This document shows positions 51,982 through 60,780 of a stretch of 64,000 nt of DNA, piece by piece. The notes beneath the pieces are model-generated. The model saw only the letters and a list, made by a program, of their open reading frames with translations. It was not told where the DNA came from and did not search any database. The DNA comes from Ferrimonas balearica DSM 9799. GTDB lineage: Bacteria; Pseudomonadota; Gammaproteobacteria; Enterobacterales; Shewanellaceae. A program made the translations under genes and the position numbers. The first letter of the stretch is position 1; each line of letters begins with the position of its first letter. The stretch lies in the NCBI RefSeq assembly GCF_000148645.1, contig NC_014541.1:434001-498000 (forward strand), read 5' to 3'.

Positions 51982-54006
51982 TCAGTGAGTTACTGGTGTG
52001 CTGACGCCCAGCAGAGACTGGTAAACTTGAGCCAGTTCATCGCGAAAGCGCTTTGGGGTGAAACGGGTTTGGGCCATGGCCTGGCCCTCCTGGCCAAACT
52101 GATAGATCTGGTCCGGATGGTCGCAAAGATAGGCCAGTCTGGAGACGACGCCCTCTACGTCCCCGAGGTGCACCAAAAAGCCATTGCATCCATTGTTGAC
52201 GAGCTCTGGCAAGGCACCCCATCGATAGGTGATAACGGGCTTGGCGGCCAACATCGCTTCCGCAACGGTTCGGCCAAAGGTTTCCTGAAACAGAGAAAGG
52301 TTAAGCAATAGGTCTATATGAGCCAGTGCGGCGTCGGGACCTGGACTGTAATCGATTAGGGCCACATTACTGGGTAAGCCATGACTTAATGAATCGATAT
52401 GCTCGTTACGGGGACCAATCAGATAAAACTGTAGGGCCAGTGAAGCGTCGAGTGCCCCTTGTGCCACACGGATAAAGTCCGCAATGCCCTTTTTCGGCAG
52501 GTTGCTGCTGATCATGCCGACTCGAATGGGATCACCCAAGCTGAAAGCTTTGGGTTGCCATGCTTTGCTCAGTTCGACGGTATTGGTGAGTACCCGGATT
52601 TGAGTGTCTAATCGATCACCATTTTTTGCGTCTCTGCGGTGAGCTAACTGCTCGGCGGTATAGTGAGAATTTGCGAGCACAAGATCCGCCATATCCGTTG
52701 GCTCGGTGCTGGTTTGGTTTGACTGGCCCATTGCTGCCTGCAATGCGGAATCTGAGCTGAGCAGCTCACGCACATGCAATACGCTTTTGGTGCCTTGCCG
52801 TTTGGCTGCCAGCAGCGGCGTGCGGTGCACCACCGTATTGACGTGAATCAAATCGATGTTGAAGTGGTTGATAAGGCGTTGATAGGCGTCAACCGCGATA
52901 TCCCAAACTTCATCATCCTCACGCCATGGGGCGGGCAGTAACACGATGTCACTGCAATAGGGTTTCAGCTGCTCAATATAGTGATTTTGCCGCTCAGGCA
53001 GAGTCAGGACCAGTCGATAACCGCAGGCATCAATCGCTTTGGCCAGATCCAAAAGACTGCGTTCTGCGCCAAACTGTTGCTCTGCGGCGGCATGGCCGCA
53101 GAGCAAAATGCACGGAGATCCATCCTTTGGCGCTTGTTTGGCCCGAATGTGTGGCCAAACCTTTTCGCCTAACTCGATAACAGCACGATCAATCAGCTCA
53201 GGCACCGGGAATGGGCGCTCTTTGGGGGCAAAGGGCATATACCAATTGCCCGTTTTTGCACACTCCTTATGCCATTTATGCGCCGCATCCATGTAGTCTT
53301 TGCGCACACCCCCAAATTGGGTTTTCCAATGGGTTTCCGGCTGCATGGTTAAGCTGCCTTCATGGCGCCGCCCCAGAGCCAGTGGCCTGCCTGGCATCAC
53401 TTCAACAATGCTGTCAGGGCCATAGGCCGCGAGGATACGGTAGTAATATTCAGTATCCGCGTTGACGGACACTCGGTCCCAATAGCCCAGGCGCTCGAAC
53501 ACTTCGCGACGGATCATCAGCGAGGAGATATTGCGATGCACCACACTGCCATCGGGACGGGTTTCAAACTGCATATCGGTGGTGCAGCGTGCCCAGTGGG
53601 AAACGCTGGCCATTGCCTTGGGGTTGTCCAGCAATGCCTTAACTTGCATCTCCAGTTTCTGTGGGTGGGACCAATCATCAGCATCATGGACTGTAATGAA
53701 ATCGCCAGTAGCGTGCTTGAGACCTTGGTTACGGGCGCCATATGCCCCAAGGTTCACAAAATTTATAAGAGGACGCACCCCATGGCTAACCCTATTACAT
53801 GCAATCGAATTGTCTACTACAACTAATATTTCATTATTTTCTGAAGTTTGGCCTCGTAATGAATTAAATGCGAACTCAAACTTTTCATCGCAAACCAAAG
53901 TCGGAATTACAACTGACACAACAAAGTCAAACCTTATACGAAACATTGTTTCAACATGAATCGCATCAAACTTGCAAGCTTTAGGATATATGTGATCAAG
54001 CATCAT
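51982..54006 (-). CDS. Two-domain glycosyltransferase (GT2 + GT4 fusion)
   Basis: 674 residues. N-terminal GT-A module: VVSVVIPTLVCDEKFEFAFNSL with the metal motif VHDADDW. C-terminal GT-B (GT4) module: HVNTVVHRTPLLAAK, IRVGMISSNLPKKGIADFI and FQETFGRTVAEAMLAAKPVITYRWGALPELV. Its 5' end overlaps the upstream gene by 11 bp and the first 60-80 codons are AT-rich while the rest is GC-rich, i.e. the gene looks chimeric. Linkage specificity unknown. Confidence 0.85.
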   Translation of the reverse strand: MMLDHIYPKACKFDAIHVETMFRIRFDFVVSVVIPTLVCDEKFEFAFNSLRGQTSENNEILVVVDNSIACNRVSHGVRPLINFVNLGAYGARNQGLKHATGDFITVHDADDWSHPQKLEMQVKALLDNPKAMASVSHWARCTTDMQFETRPDGSVVHRNISSLMIRREVFERLGYWDRVSVNADTEYYYRILAAYGPDSIVEVMPGRPLALGRRHEGSLTMQPETHWKTQFGGVRKDYMDAAHKWHKECAKTGNWYMPFAPKERPFPVPELIDRAVIELGEKVWPHIRAKQAPKDGSPCILLCGHAAAEQQFGAERSLLDLAKAIDACGYRLVLTLPERQNHYIEQLKPYCSDIVLLPAPWREDDEVWDIAVDAYQRLINHFNIDLIHVNTVVHRTPLLAAKRQGTKSVLHVRELLSSDSALQAAMGQSNQTSTEPTDMADLVLANSHYTAEQLAHRRDAKNGDRLDTQIRVLTNTVELSKAWQPKAFSLGDPIRVGMISSNLPKKGIADFIRVAQGALDASLALQFYLIGPRNEHIDSLSHGLPSNVALIDYSPGPDAALAHIDLLLNLSLFQETFGRTVAEAMLAAKPVITYRWGALPELVNNGCNGFLVHLGDVEGVVSRLAYLCDHPDQIYQFGQEGQAMAQTRFTPKRFRDELAQVYQSLLGVSTPVTH

Positions 54007-55100
54007 TTAATTTAAAGTGACTTTCGATTCCATCGTATCCTCCTAAATCTTTGTAAAGATTTTCATTTGGAATCTCTCTCCAATAATCTTCAATTTCAAC
54101 TGATTTAAATCGATTGTGAGTATCTTGATTCGAGTGCTGCGACCATATAAACATTCCTGGAGTGATATCTTCAATAACTGAGGACGACTCTCCAATTTTG
54201 TAGTGATTCACACCTGAAAAAACTGTCTTAGGATCTGTCGAGAAATCCATTGTCTTTGTACAAAACTGACCAATATGCGACAGTCCTATTGCAATCAGCG
54301 GCTTATGAATTCGAACAAGATTAACAATTCTTTTGGATATCCAACAACATTTAAAACCATGAGAAAAAGTAACAAATTTACCAGCATTATCATCATTAAT
54401 ATAACTGGACAGTGACTTCAAGAAATTCGTTGATAGAAAGTCATCATCATCAAGCCGAAAAGATGCAAAGCAAACTTTGTCTTCATTAATATATTTAGTT
54501 GCTCTCCCTCGAATCAGAGAGATTAATGCGCGAGAAATAGCACCTGTCGCATCTAACCAATCTTCTTCCCCACGCTCTTCAATTATCATCCATGGTCGCC
54601 CTACTTGCAATTCATAGACTTTCTTTTTTAAATCGTCATGAAGTAGCGTACTAATTAAGATTACAAGCCGAAATTCTTCAAAATAATTAACATCAACTTG
54701 AGAATCGAACTGCTTGAGTGAAACCTGTTCAAAATAGAACAGTCTTTCCTCTAGTCGAGATCTTGACAAGACACTTTGCTTATGTGTTTCCCAGTCACTT
54801 TCTCTAGATGAGATAAATGAACCAGAGTTCTTTTTACAAAGAGTGCTAAAATTAATTAATCCAATTATAGGTTTCATAAGTTCAACTAGTAAATTTATAT
54901 TTTCTGCAAGAATCTAATGTTGAGTATGGTGAGTAAACATGTGCGTCTAGATTTTGACGATACAATGATTCATTCACTACTTTAAAATGATTTTCCTTTT
55001 GCGCTGCCAATTTCATAATCGATGTATTCTCACCGTGCAGTACACGGTTATAGCAAATCTTATTGACGTGCTTAAATGGCCCCACTTCGCTCAACTTTAG
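53820..55100. other. AT-rich island in the capsule locus (compositional anomaly)
   Basis: Line samples: 54301-54360 has 17 G+C of 60 and 53821-53880 has 17 of 60, while 53701-53760 has 33 of 60. The drop continues into the polymerase gene (55501-55560, 27 of 60). The flanks are clearly GC-rich. This marks recently acquired DNA. Confidence 0.8.
53996..54877 (-). CDS. Putative rhamnosyltransferase-like protein (AT-rich, unassigned)
   Basis: 293 residues, coded in the most AT-rich part of the window. The motif FRLDDDDFLSTNFLKSL (about residue 140) resembles the metal-binding DxDD of glycosyltransferases annotated as putative rhamnosyltransferases; QVGRPWMIIEERGEEDWLD precedes it. No other landmark. 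It sits between the polymerase gene and the GT2-GT4 fusion, overlapping the latter by 11 bp. Confidence 0.6.
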   Translation of the reverse strand: MKPIIGLINFSTLCKKNSGSFISSRESDWETHKQSVLSRSRLEERLFYFEQVSLKQFDSQVDVNYFEEFRLVILISTLLHDDLKKKVYELQVGRPWMIIEERGEEDWLDATGAISRALISLIRGRATKYINEDKVCFASFRLDDDDFLSTNFLKSLSSYINDDNAGKFVTFSHGFKCCWISKRIVNLVRIHKPLIAIGLSHIGQFCTKTMDFSTDPKTVFSGVNHYKIGESSSVIEDITPGMFIWSQHSNQDTHNRFKSVEIEDYWREIPNENLYKDLGGYDGIESHFKLNDA

Positions 55101-57071
55101 ATACATATCATAGTCAACCGCATTGGTAATTTTTTCATCAAATCCATCAGTCAAATTCCATGCTCTGGAAGTAAACATACGGAAATGATGGCAAATCATA
55201 GCAGTGGTTAACTTTTCACGGGAATACACAGGCCAGTTATAGCCATTGGCAAGCAGCTTTCCTTCGCCATCGAGATTGCGATTAGTGGTGTAAACACAGG
55301 CGAGTGAGTGATCTTTTAAGAACTCTTTAAGACATAACTCGACAGCATCCGGCTCAAGAAAATCATCTGAATCCAGCTGTCCGATATAGAAACCACGGCA
55401 AAGCTTTACTGCAGTGTTAGAAGCGGCGCCGATTCCGCCATTCTGCTGCGAAACGAAGCGAACTCTGGGGTGGTTATCATAGTTTTCTTGAAGCACTTTT
55501 AACGTATTGTCTGTAGAGCCGTCATCACAGATGCAAACTTCCAGATCACTGACTGTCTGATTTAGCGCACTTTCTACACATCGAACGATATATTGCTCAC
55601 AGTTGTAAGCCGGGATGTAAATCGATACCAAAGGGACTGGGTTTACTTCTGCCTGTTCGATTGATGCTATCTTTCGATAAAAATAGGGCACCTTACCCAG
55701 TCGAATTTTTTCCGTGATCGCCTTGCCACCAGCTCGGTCGGTCTCATTCTCTTTACCTGGCGGTTCCTGGTGATAGGCCATAGCACCCATATGGGATTGG
55801 AAAAAGGCACCGGATCGGTAAAGGCGGTAGCCGTACTCGCCATCTTCCCCCCCCCAGGCTTCAAACTCTTCATCGAACCACCCCGCCTTTTCAAGCCACT
55901 TTTTGGAAAAGCCGACATTTCCGCCACTGAAGAAACGAAACGGCGAATCACACAGCCTTAGGTTATCGGTGCTTTCAAACGTGGCTAAACGCCAATCTAC
56001 GGAGATAGCACCTGCGTCAGCACCGGCTACACTGTTGTTTGTTCGCACTTCCGGCAACTTCGCTAAAAAGTCAGGTGTACTTTCACAATAGTCGATAGCC
56101 AGCATGCTGGTATCCACATACTTTCTTGGGCCAATGACTGCAACGTCATCAGACTCCATCAGGATATTGATAATTGATTGTATCCAATCTGGGTTTGGCG
56201 CCATATCGCAGTCTAGTATCGATACATACTCATACTTGGCAGTACGAAGTCCCAGATTACGCACTGCACTGAGACGGTAGCCAGTGTCCTTTTGTCGGAC
56301 ATATTTGACTTCGAGCTTATTTTCAAACTCACGAACTACCTTAGGGATATCCTCCTGGCTACCGTCATCGGCAACGATAATTTCAAATGGATAATCTGTA
56401 CGCTGGTGCAGCATAGCAGCCAAGGTCACCCGGAGAATATGACTACGATTGAAAGTGGGTATAACCACACTCAGGCCAATTTCATCAGGAAGTGCATTTT
56501 TTTTGTACCTTTTTATCCACTGGTAGTCGTTGGTTGACTCGGGCAATGGACGCAACTGCAAATCTTTCGGCCAGTCTCCCGGAATTGGATCGACCTCTTT
56601 CGTCTCAGCGTCTTCCGACTTCTTGGCCTGTTGCTCCTTTACCTTTTTTAACAGTTCATGATACTCAGGTGCATTGGTTTCACCCGATTCGTTTAATAGC
56701 ATAAGCTGAGTTACAGCATCGAATCGACAGCCTGTGTCTCGAGGCTTTATGGGCAGGGCTTCGATTTTTGGTTTTTGTACCTTTACACCAGCCTTTATAC
56801 GACCTTCATTGATACCGTAACGTATGAAGTGTGCCAACGGATTAAGCCCGGATTGACGTACATCTTCATAATGTGATAAGTAGCCCTGAGTCGAAAAATG
56901 AGGAGATGGATCGCGACCAATTTTCCAACCGAACTTAAGGTAATGTTCCACTGGCGGCAGACCACTCAAATTCACATCAGGATACTGTTTAAGGTACCAA
57001 TCGATGTCAAATAGACCGCTGTTTTTAATTTCGCTTATTAGAGTTTGCATGTTGTCTTTATAACTTATCAA
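54882..57071 (-). CDS. Glycosaminoglycan synthase-like bifunctional glycosyltransferase (KfoC/PmHAS/PmCS type)
   Basis: 729 residues. N-terminal 90 residues carry a FDIDWYLKQYPDV...HYLKFG module. Domain A1: SVVIPTFNRSHILRVTLAAM, ILDCDMAPNPDW (DCD, metal), FFSGGNVGFSKKWLEKAGWF, WGGEDGEYGYRLYRSGAF, AYHQEPPGKENETDRAGGK. Domain A2: LVSIYIPAYNCEQYIVRCVE, CICDDGSTDNTL, GQLDSDDFLEPDAVELCLKE (DSD), HHFRMFTSRAWNLTDGF, NAVDYDMYLKLSEVG, NRVLHGENTSI. This order and wording match the E. coli K4 chondroitin polymerase and the Pasteurella hyaluronan/chondroitin synthases as I recall them. Expected: alternately adds a hexosamine (A1) and GlcA (A2). Which hexosamine cannot be decided. Confidence 0.88.
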   Translation of the reverse strand: MISYKDNMQTLISEIKNSGLFDIDWYLKQYPDVNLSGLPPVEHYLKFGWKIGRDPSPHFSTQGYLSHYEDVRQSGLNPLAHFIRYGINEGRIKAGVKVQKPKIEALPIKPRDTGCRFDAVTQLMLLNESGETNAPEYHELLKKVKEQQAKKSEDAETKEVDPIPGDWPKDLQLRPLPESTNDYQWIKRYKKNALPDEIGLSVVIPTFNRSHILRVTLAAMLHQRTDYPFEIIVADDGSQEDIPKVVREFENKLEVKYVRQKDTGYRLSAVRNLGLRTAKYEYVSILDCDMAPNPDWIQSIINILMESDDVAVIGPRKYVDTSMLAIDYCESTPDFLAKLPEVRTNNSVAGADAGAISVDWRLATFESTDNLRLCDSPFRFFSGGNVGFSKKWLEKAGWFDEEFEAWGGEDGEYGYRLYRSGAFFQSHMGAMAYHQEPPGKENETDRAGGKAITEKIRLGKVPYFYRKIASIEQAEVNPVPLVSIYIPAYNCEQYIVRCVESALNQTVSDLEVCICDDGSTDNTLKVLQENYDNHPRVRFVSQQNGGIGAASNTAVKLCRGFYIGQLDSDDFLEPDAVELCLKEFLKDHSLACVYTTNRNLDGEGKLLANGYNWPVYSREKLTTAMICHHFRMFTSRAWNLTDGFDEKITNAVDYDMYLKLSEVGPFKHVNKICYNRVLHGENTSIMKLAAQKENHFKVVNESLYRQNLDAHVYSPYSTLDSCRKYKFTS

Positions 57072-58936
57072 TTCGGATGTTTAACTTGTAAATGTTTGAA
57101 CAGACGACTTTCTTTATGGCCAAATTTGAGATAATGAAACAACGGATTCATACCCGCACTTTTTACATCCTCATGAGTCTTAAGATACCAATTGCCGTCA
57201 AAAGCCGTTGAAGGGTTAACTTCCAGTTCCACTGCTCTTTCTAGATAGTGACCTGCTGCGCCATGCTTATGTTTTGCTGCGTCCGGATACTGTTGTAGGT
57301 ACCACGCTTCGTCGAAGAGATCTGATTGGCGAATAACCTCAACATCTTTTGCAAATTGACGAGCCTTTTTTCGTCGTTGCTTCAATGCCGTAATGGTTTT
57401 CTTTATATTGCCATTGTTGATTGGCTTCGAATCCGTAAGCGCTTTTTCACTGTCCTTCATCTGCTCGATGAGACCAGAGAGTTCTCGCTCTTTTTGCTGC
57501 AACAGGTTGGTTAATGTGGCCAGCTCATCGAAGCGCTCGCTTAGCGACTTCTGAAGCGACAACTCTGACTGGGCCAAGGACGAAATTTTATCCGCAGCGA
57601 CTTTTTGGTCTCGTTCCAGCAGTGCGTTTTGTTGTTTCAGTTTATTCAGCTCGCTTTGTTGGCCCTCTTCCTGTTGTTGATGTCTTTGAAGGGCCTTACG
57701 AAGCTGTTCGTTCTCCTGCTGGTGGGCGCTTACTTTGGTCTGGAGTTGGTCGATATGACTCTGTTTTTGCGCAACATCGGAGCGAGTTTGTTCCTGTAGG
57801 GTTTTGTTGTTGCGCAGTGCTTCCCGCAACTCCTGATTTTCCTTTTGCAGGCTCTCTAAGCGGGCCTCTGCCTCAACCAGCATTTGGGTGAGCTTGGCTA
57901 CTTCATCGAAGCGGGTATCGATGTCTTGCTGCAGCTTGGCAATCTCGGAAGTGGCATCCTGACGGCTGATTTTTAGCTGAGCCAGCTCTTTGTCGAGTTG
58001 CGCTTTTTCTCGTTCCAGCTGTTGTTTCTGCTGCTGATTCAGTTCGGTTTCTTCACCGAATTGCTCTAGCCGTTCGCTCAGTTTGGCCTGTTGCGATTTG
58101 GCTGCCTGGATGTCGTTGTTTGCTTGTTCCAGCGTCTCGGACAAGGTTTGTTTTGCCCCTTGAATTTGCTGGATGGTGTGGGTTTGCTGTTGAAGCTTTT
58201 CAGTCAGGTCATGCACACGACGCTCATACACTTGGCGATGCCAGGCGTCTTCATTGGCACTGCCGAGTCGGGCGTAGATGTTCTGGATCAGACGTTGTGC
58301 ACTGACGTCTTTGGATTGATTGATGAGTGCTTCAAGTCGCTCGGGGATTTGACTGCCCATGCACAGCAGTAAGAGGCCCTGGCATTGCGTCAGCTCGAAC
58401 GACGGATAGGTCTTGCTCAATGTTTGGCACAGCTTGCGAACGTGTTTAAGCTTGGTGCCATGAATCAGGACAACGGCGCTGTCGGTAAGGCGCTCTTTGA
58501 GCTCTTGTCGCCCCTTGTCGCTGGTTAGCAGCTCGCAATCGTGTTTGAGGATAAGAAGGTCGATGCTGCCTCGGTCGAATTCCCGCAGCATGGTGTTCTC
58601 GTCCAAATCGCTTAGCTGGGAGAACTCACGATAGTTTTCGTGGTTGTAGGCTTTGACTTTTTCAACATCACATTTGGGGCTGAATGCACCGTAGGCGAAA
58701 CTGTCCAGATTGAGTTTGTCGATGGCCTGACACAGGGCGAAATAGCCCACGGCACTGTTCAAGCTAGGTTGAACGACCACTTGAGGCTTCAGAGCTTCAG
58801 TCAGCCAAAAGTAGAAAGGAATGTGTTGCAACCATTGTGAGTCGGCAAGATAGCGTGGTCGCCAGAACATTACCTTGGACGAAATGGTGGGCAGATGTTG
58901 TTCTTGAACGGTGACTGCCTGGTTCTGCTGGGTCAT
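57068..58936 (-). CDS. Coiled-coil protein with degenerate methyltransferase-like head
   Basis: 622 residues from ATG 58936 (AAGGAC 7 bp upstream); open upstream to 59035 without a better site. Head (about 25-230): FYFWLTEALKPQVVVQPSLNSAVGYFALCQAIDKL is like a family of class I methyltransferase-fold proteins, but the SAM-binding Gly-rich motif is missing. A coiled coil of about 270 residues rich in Gln/Glu/Leu follows. The C-terminal 77 residues (FDEAWYLQQYPDA, GMNPLFHYLKFG) repeat the module at the N-terminus of the polymerase next door (overlap 4 bp). Likely a scaffold or chain-length ruler, inferred. Confidence 0.78.
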   Translation of the reverse strand: MTQQNQAVTVQEQHLPTISSKVMFWRPRYLADSQWLQHIPFYFWLTEALKPQVVVQPSLNSAVGYFALCQAIDKLNLDSFAYGAFSPKCDVEKVKAYNHENYREFSQLSDLDENTMLREFDRGSIDLLILKHDCELLTSDKGRQELKERLTDSAVVLIHGTKLKHVRKLCQTLSKTYPSFELTQCQGLLLLCMGSQIPERLEALINQSKDVSAQRLIQNIYARLGSANEDAWHRQVYERRVHDLTEKLQQQTHTIQQIQGAKQTLSETLEQANNDIQAAKSQQAKLSERLEQFGEETELNQQQKQQLEREKAQLDKELAQLKISRQDATSEIAKLQQDIDTRFDEVAKLTQMLVEAEARLESLQKENQELREALRNNKTLQEQTRSDVAQKQSHIDQLQTKVSAHQQENEQLRKALQRHQQQEEGQQSELNKLKQQNALLERDQKVAADKISSLAQSELSLQKSLSERFDELATLTNLLQQKERELSGLIEQMKDSEKALTDSKPINNGNIKKTITALKQRRKKARQFAKDVEVIRQSDLFDEAWYLQQYPDAAKHKHGAAGHYLERAVELEVNPSTAFDGNWYLKTHEDVKSAGMNPLFHYLKFGHKESRLFKHLQVKHPN

Positions 58937-59114
58937 GTCAAAGTCCTTTTGGTATTGAATCCGTTCGGAACCGGATGGCTCGACGGTTTGGGTAATGCGA
59001 GTCATTTTTTTGCGCGGACGCTTTTGGGTTTTCATGTCGGCTTGGGGAAGTTGTTGTTTGGTAGAGTTCGCCAGAGATTCCGTATTCGGTGATTCTGTGC
59101 GCGATGAAAAGTCG

Positions 59115-60779
59115 TTAGATACTGAGTACTACGGCCGCTGACATTGCCACCTGGAAGATGATCTGAGTGATGTCCTTGGCAAACTGCATGCTCTTCTCGT
59201 CGGGCTTGGAGAGCACAAAAATTTCATCGCCCGGCGCAATCACATCGCGCTTTTTCAGCATTTTGTTGGCGGTGACAAAGCTGCCATTGGGCTTCATCAC
59301 CAGGATGTTCATCTCATCCAGTTCCTGATTGGCGCCGCCCGCTTTATTGATCAGGTCCAGCACTGAGAGGTCATCCCGGTAGGCGATGGCGGTGGGGAAC
59401 ATCACCTCTCCATGCACAATCACCAGGTTGCGCTTGGCGGGGATCACCACCTTGTCGCCCTGCTGCAGGATGATCTGGCTAAAGTCGCTGCTCTCGCTGA
59501 GCAGAACCTGACCCTTGGGTTGAACCTGTCGCGCCTTCTCAATCCAGCGCAGAATCACTTCCGCTTCGGCAGCCCGCAATTCGGCCGCTTCACGGGTATT
59601 GGAACGGGTATTAAGTACCGATTGTTCCAACGCAGAGAGAGAGGCCTGCAGCATCTCGTACTGGCGCTCGGCGACGGATTCACGATAAAGCTGCACCGCG
59701 CTCTGGTTGGAGAGGCGGGTAAATTGGGTTTGGTCCAGCAGGTCCTGCAGGCTGGCGCCCCATGGCAGCACCATCTCCTGGGCAGAGTCGTGCTCGCCAA
59801 TCAGGTCGATGCTGATGGAGTTGGGGCGTAACTGCGCGGTTACCTTCACCAGGGCGCCGGGGGATACCTGAATCGTTCCGGCGTCTTCAATCTGGTACTG
59901 GGTGGCGTTTACGCGGCGGTTGCCGGCTGAGGAGGCTCCGGCTTCCGGCGCCACGATGGTGACGTGGGTGGCTTGCTCCCCAGCGACCACCGCGTCCAGG
60001 ATGGGTTTGAGCGGATTGGCCTTATTACCGTTGGCGAGCAACTCGTAGTACCCCTGAAACCCCACTTCTCCTTCGAGGGTGATTTCGCCCTGTTTGGGGC
60101 CCACAAAAATGACGTCGCCGTCCTGAAGCTGCATCGGTGGCAGGGTGCCGGATTGCAGGAACTGGTAGAGGTCCAGTTGCTGCACCAGGCGACCATTGCG
60201 CTTGACCTGAATATTGCGGTAGCTGCCGATGTCGTCACGAATGCCGCTGGCCTGGTCGATAAAGCGAAGCACGCTGTCCGCGCTTTGCCCCTCATACAGG
60301 CCAGGCTGGTTGACCATCCCGGACAGGAACACTTTGACCTTCTGGCTCGACATCAGCGAGGCATACACCTCTACATTAGCCTGATACACCCGCTGTACGC
60401 TTTTAAAGATCACTTCGTTCAGTTTGGCGTTGCTGACTCCCAGCACTTTGATGGGGCCAACCTTGGGGATAAAGATGTTGCCCTGAGGGTCAACCACCAC
60501 TTCGGCCTGATGGTTGATGGCACCCCAAACCTGCACAATCAGGGTATCGCCCTGGGTCAGACGGTACTCCGGGTTGGTGGCGGAGAAGGAGTGTTGGCTG
60601 AAGGCGCCATTAAATAACCAGCTGCCATAACGCTGACTGGGCACCTTGGCGGTCGACATGGTCTCCACCTGCTCCGCTTCCACGTCCTGTTGAAAGGTAA
60701 TGGCAGCAAAAGTGGTGGAAAGGGGCAGGACGCTCAAGGCGCCCGCCAGAGCCAGTTTGGCCAGAATGGAGTTGTGCAT
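59115..60779 (-). CDS. kpsD: Capsule polysaccharide export protein KpsD/Wza-like
   Basis: 554 residues with a signal peptide (LALAGALSVLPLSTTFA). A polysaccharide-export domain (YRLTQGDTLIVQVWGAINHQAEVVVDPQGNIFIPKVGPIKVLG) and SLBB repeats (VFLSGMVNQPGLYEG, TLEGEVGFQGYYEL, VIVHGEVMFPTAIAYRDD) follow. It lacks a lipobox, as KpsD. Forms the outer membrane/periplasmic conduit with KpsE. Separated from kpsE by 1 bp. Confidence 0.92.
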   Translation of the reverse strand: MHNSILAKLALAGALSVLPLSTTFAAITFQQDVEAEQVETMSTAKVPSQRYGSWLFNGAFSQHSFSATNPEYRLTQGDTLIVQVWGAINHQAEVVVDPQGNIFIPKVGPIKVLGVSNAKLNEVIFKSVQRVYQANVEVYASLMSSQKVKVFLSGMVNQPGLYEGQSADSVLRFIDQASGIRDDIGSYRNIQVKRNGRLVQQLDLYQFLQSGTLPPMQLQDGDVIFVGPKQGEITLEGEVGFQGYYELLANGNKANPLKPILDAVVAGEQATHVTIVAPEAGASSAGNRRVNATQYQIEDAGTIQVSPGALVKVTAQLRPNSISIDLIGEHDSAQEMVLPWGASLQDLLDQTQFTRLSNQSAVQLYRESVAERQYEMLQASLSALEQSVLNTRSNTREAAELRAAEAEVILRWIEKARQVQPKGQVLLSESSDFSQIILQQGDKVVIPAKRNLVIVHGEVMFPTAIAYRDDLSVLDLINKAGGANQELDEMNILVMKPNGSFVTANKMLKKRDVIAPGDEIFVLSKPDEKSMQFAKDITQIIFQVAMSAAVVLSI

Positions 60780-60780
60780 A

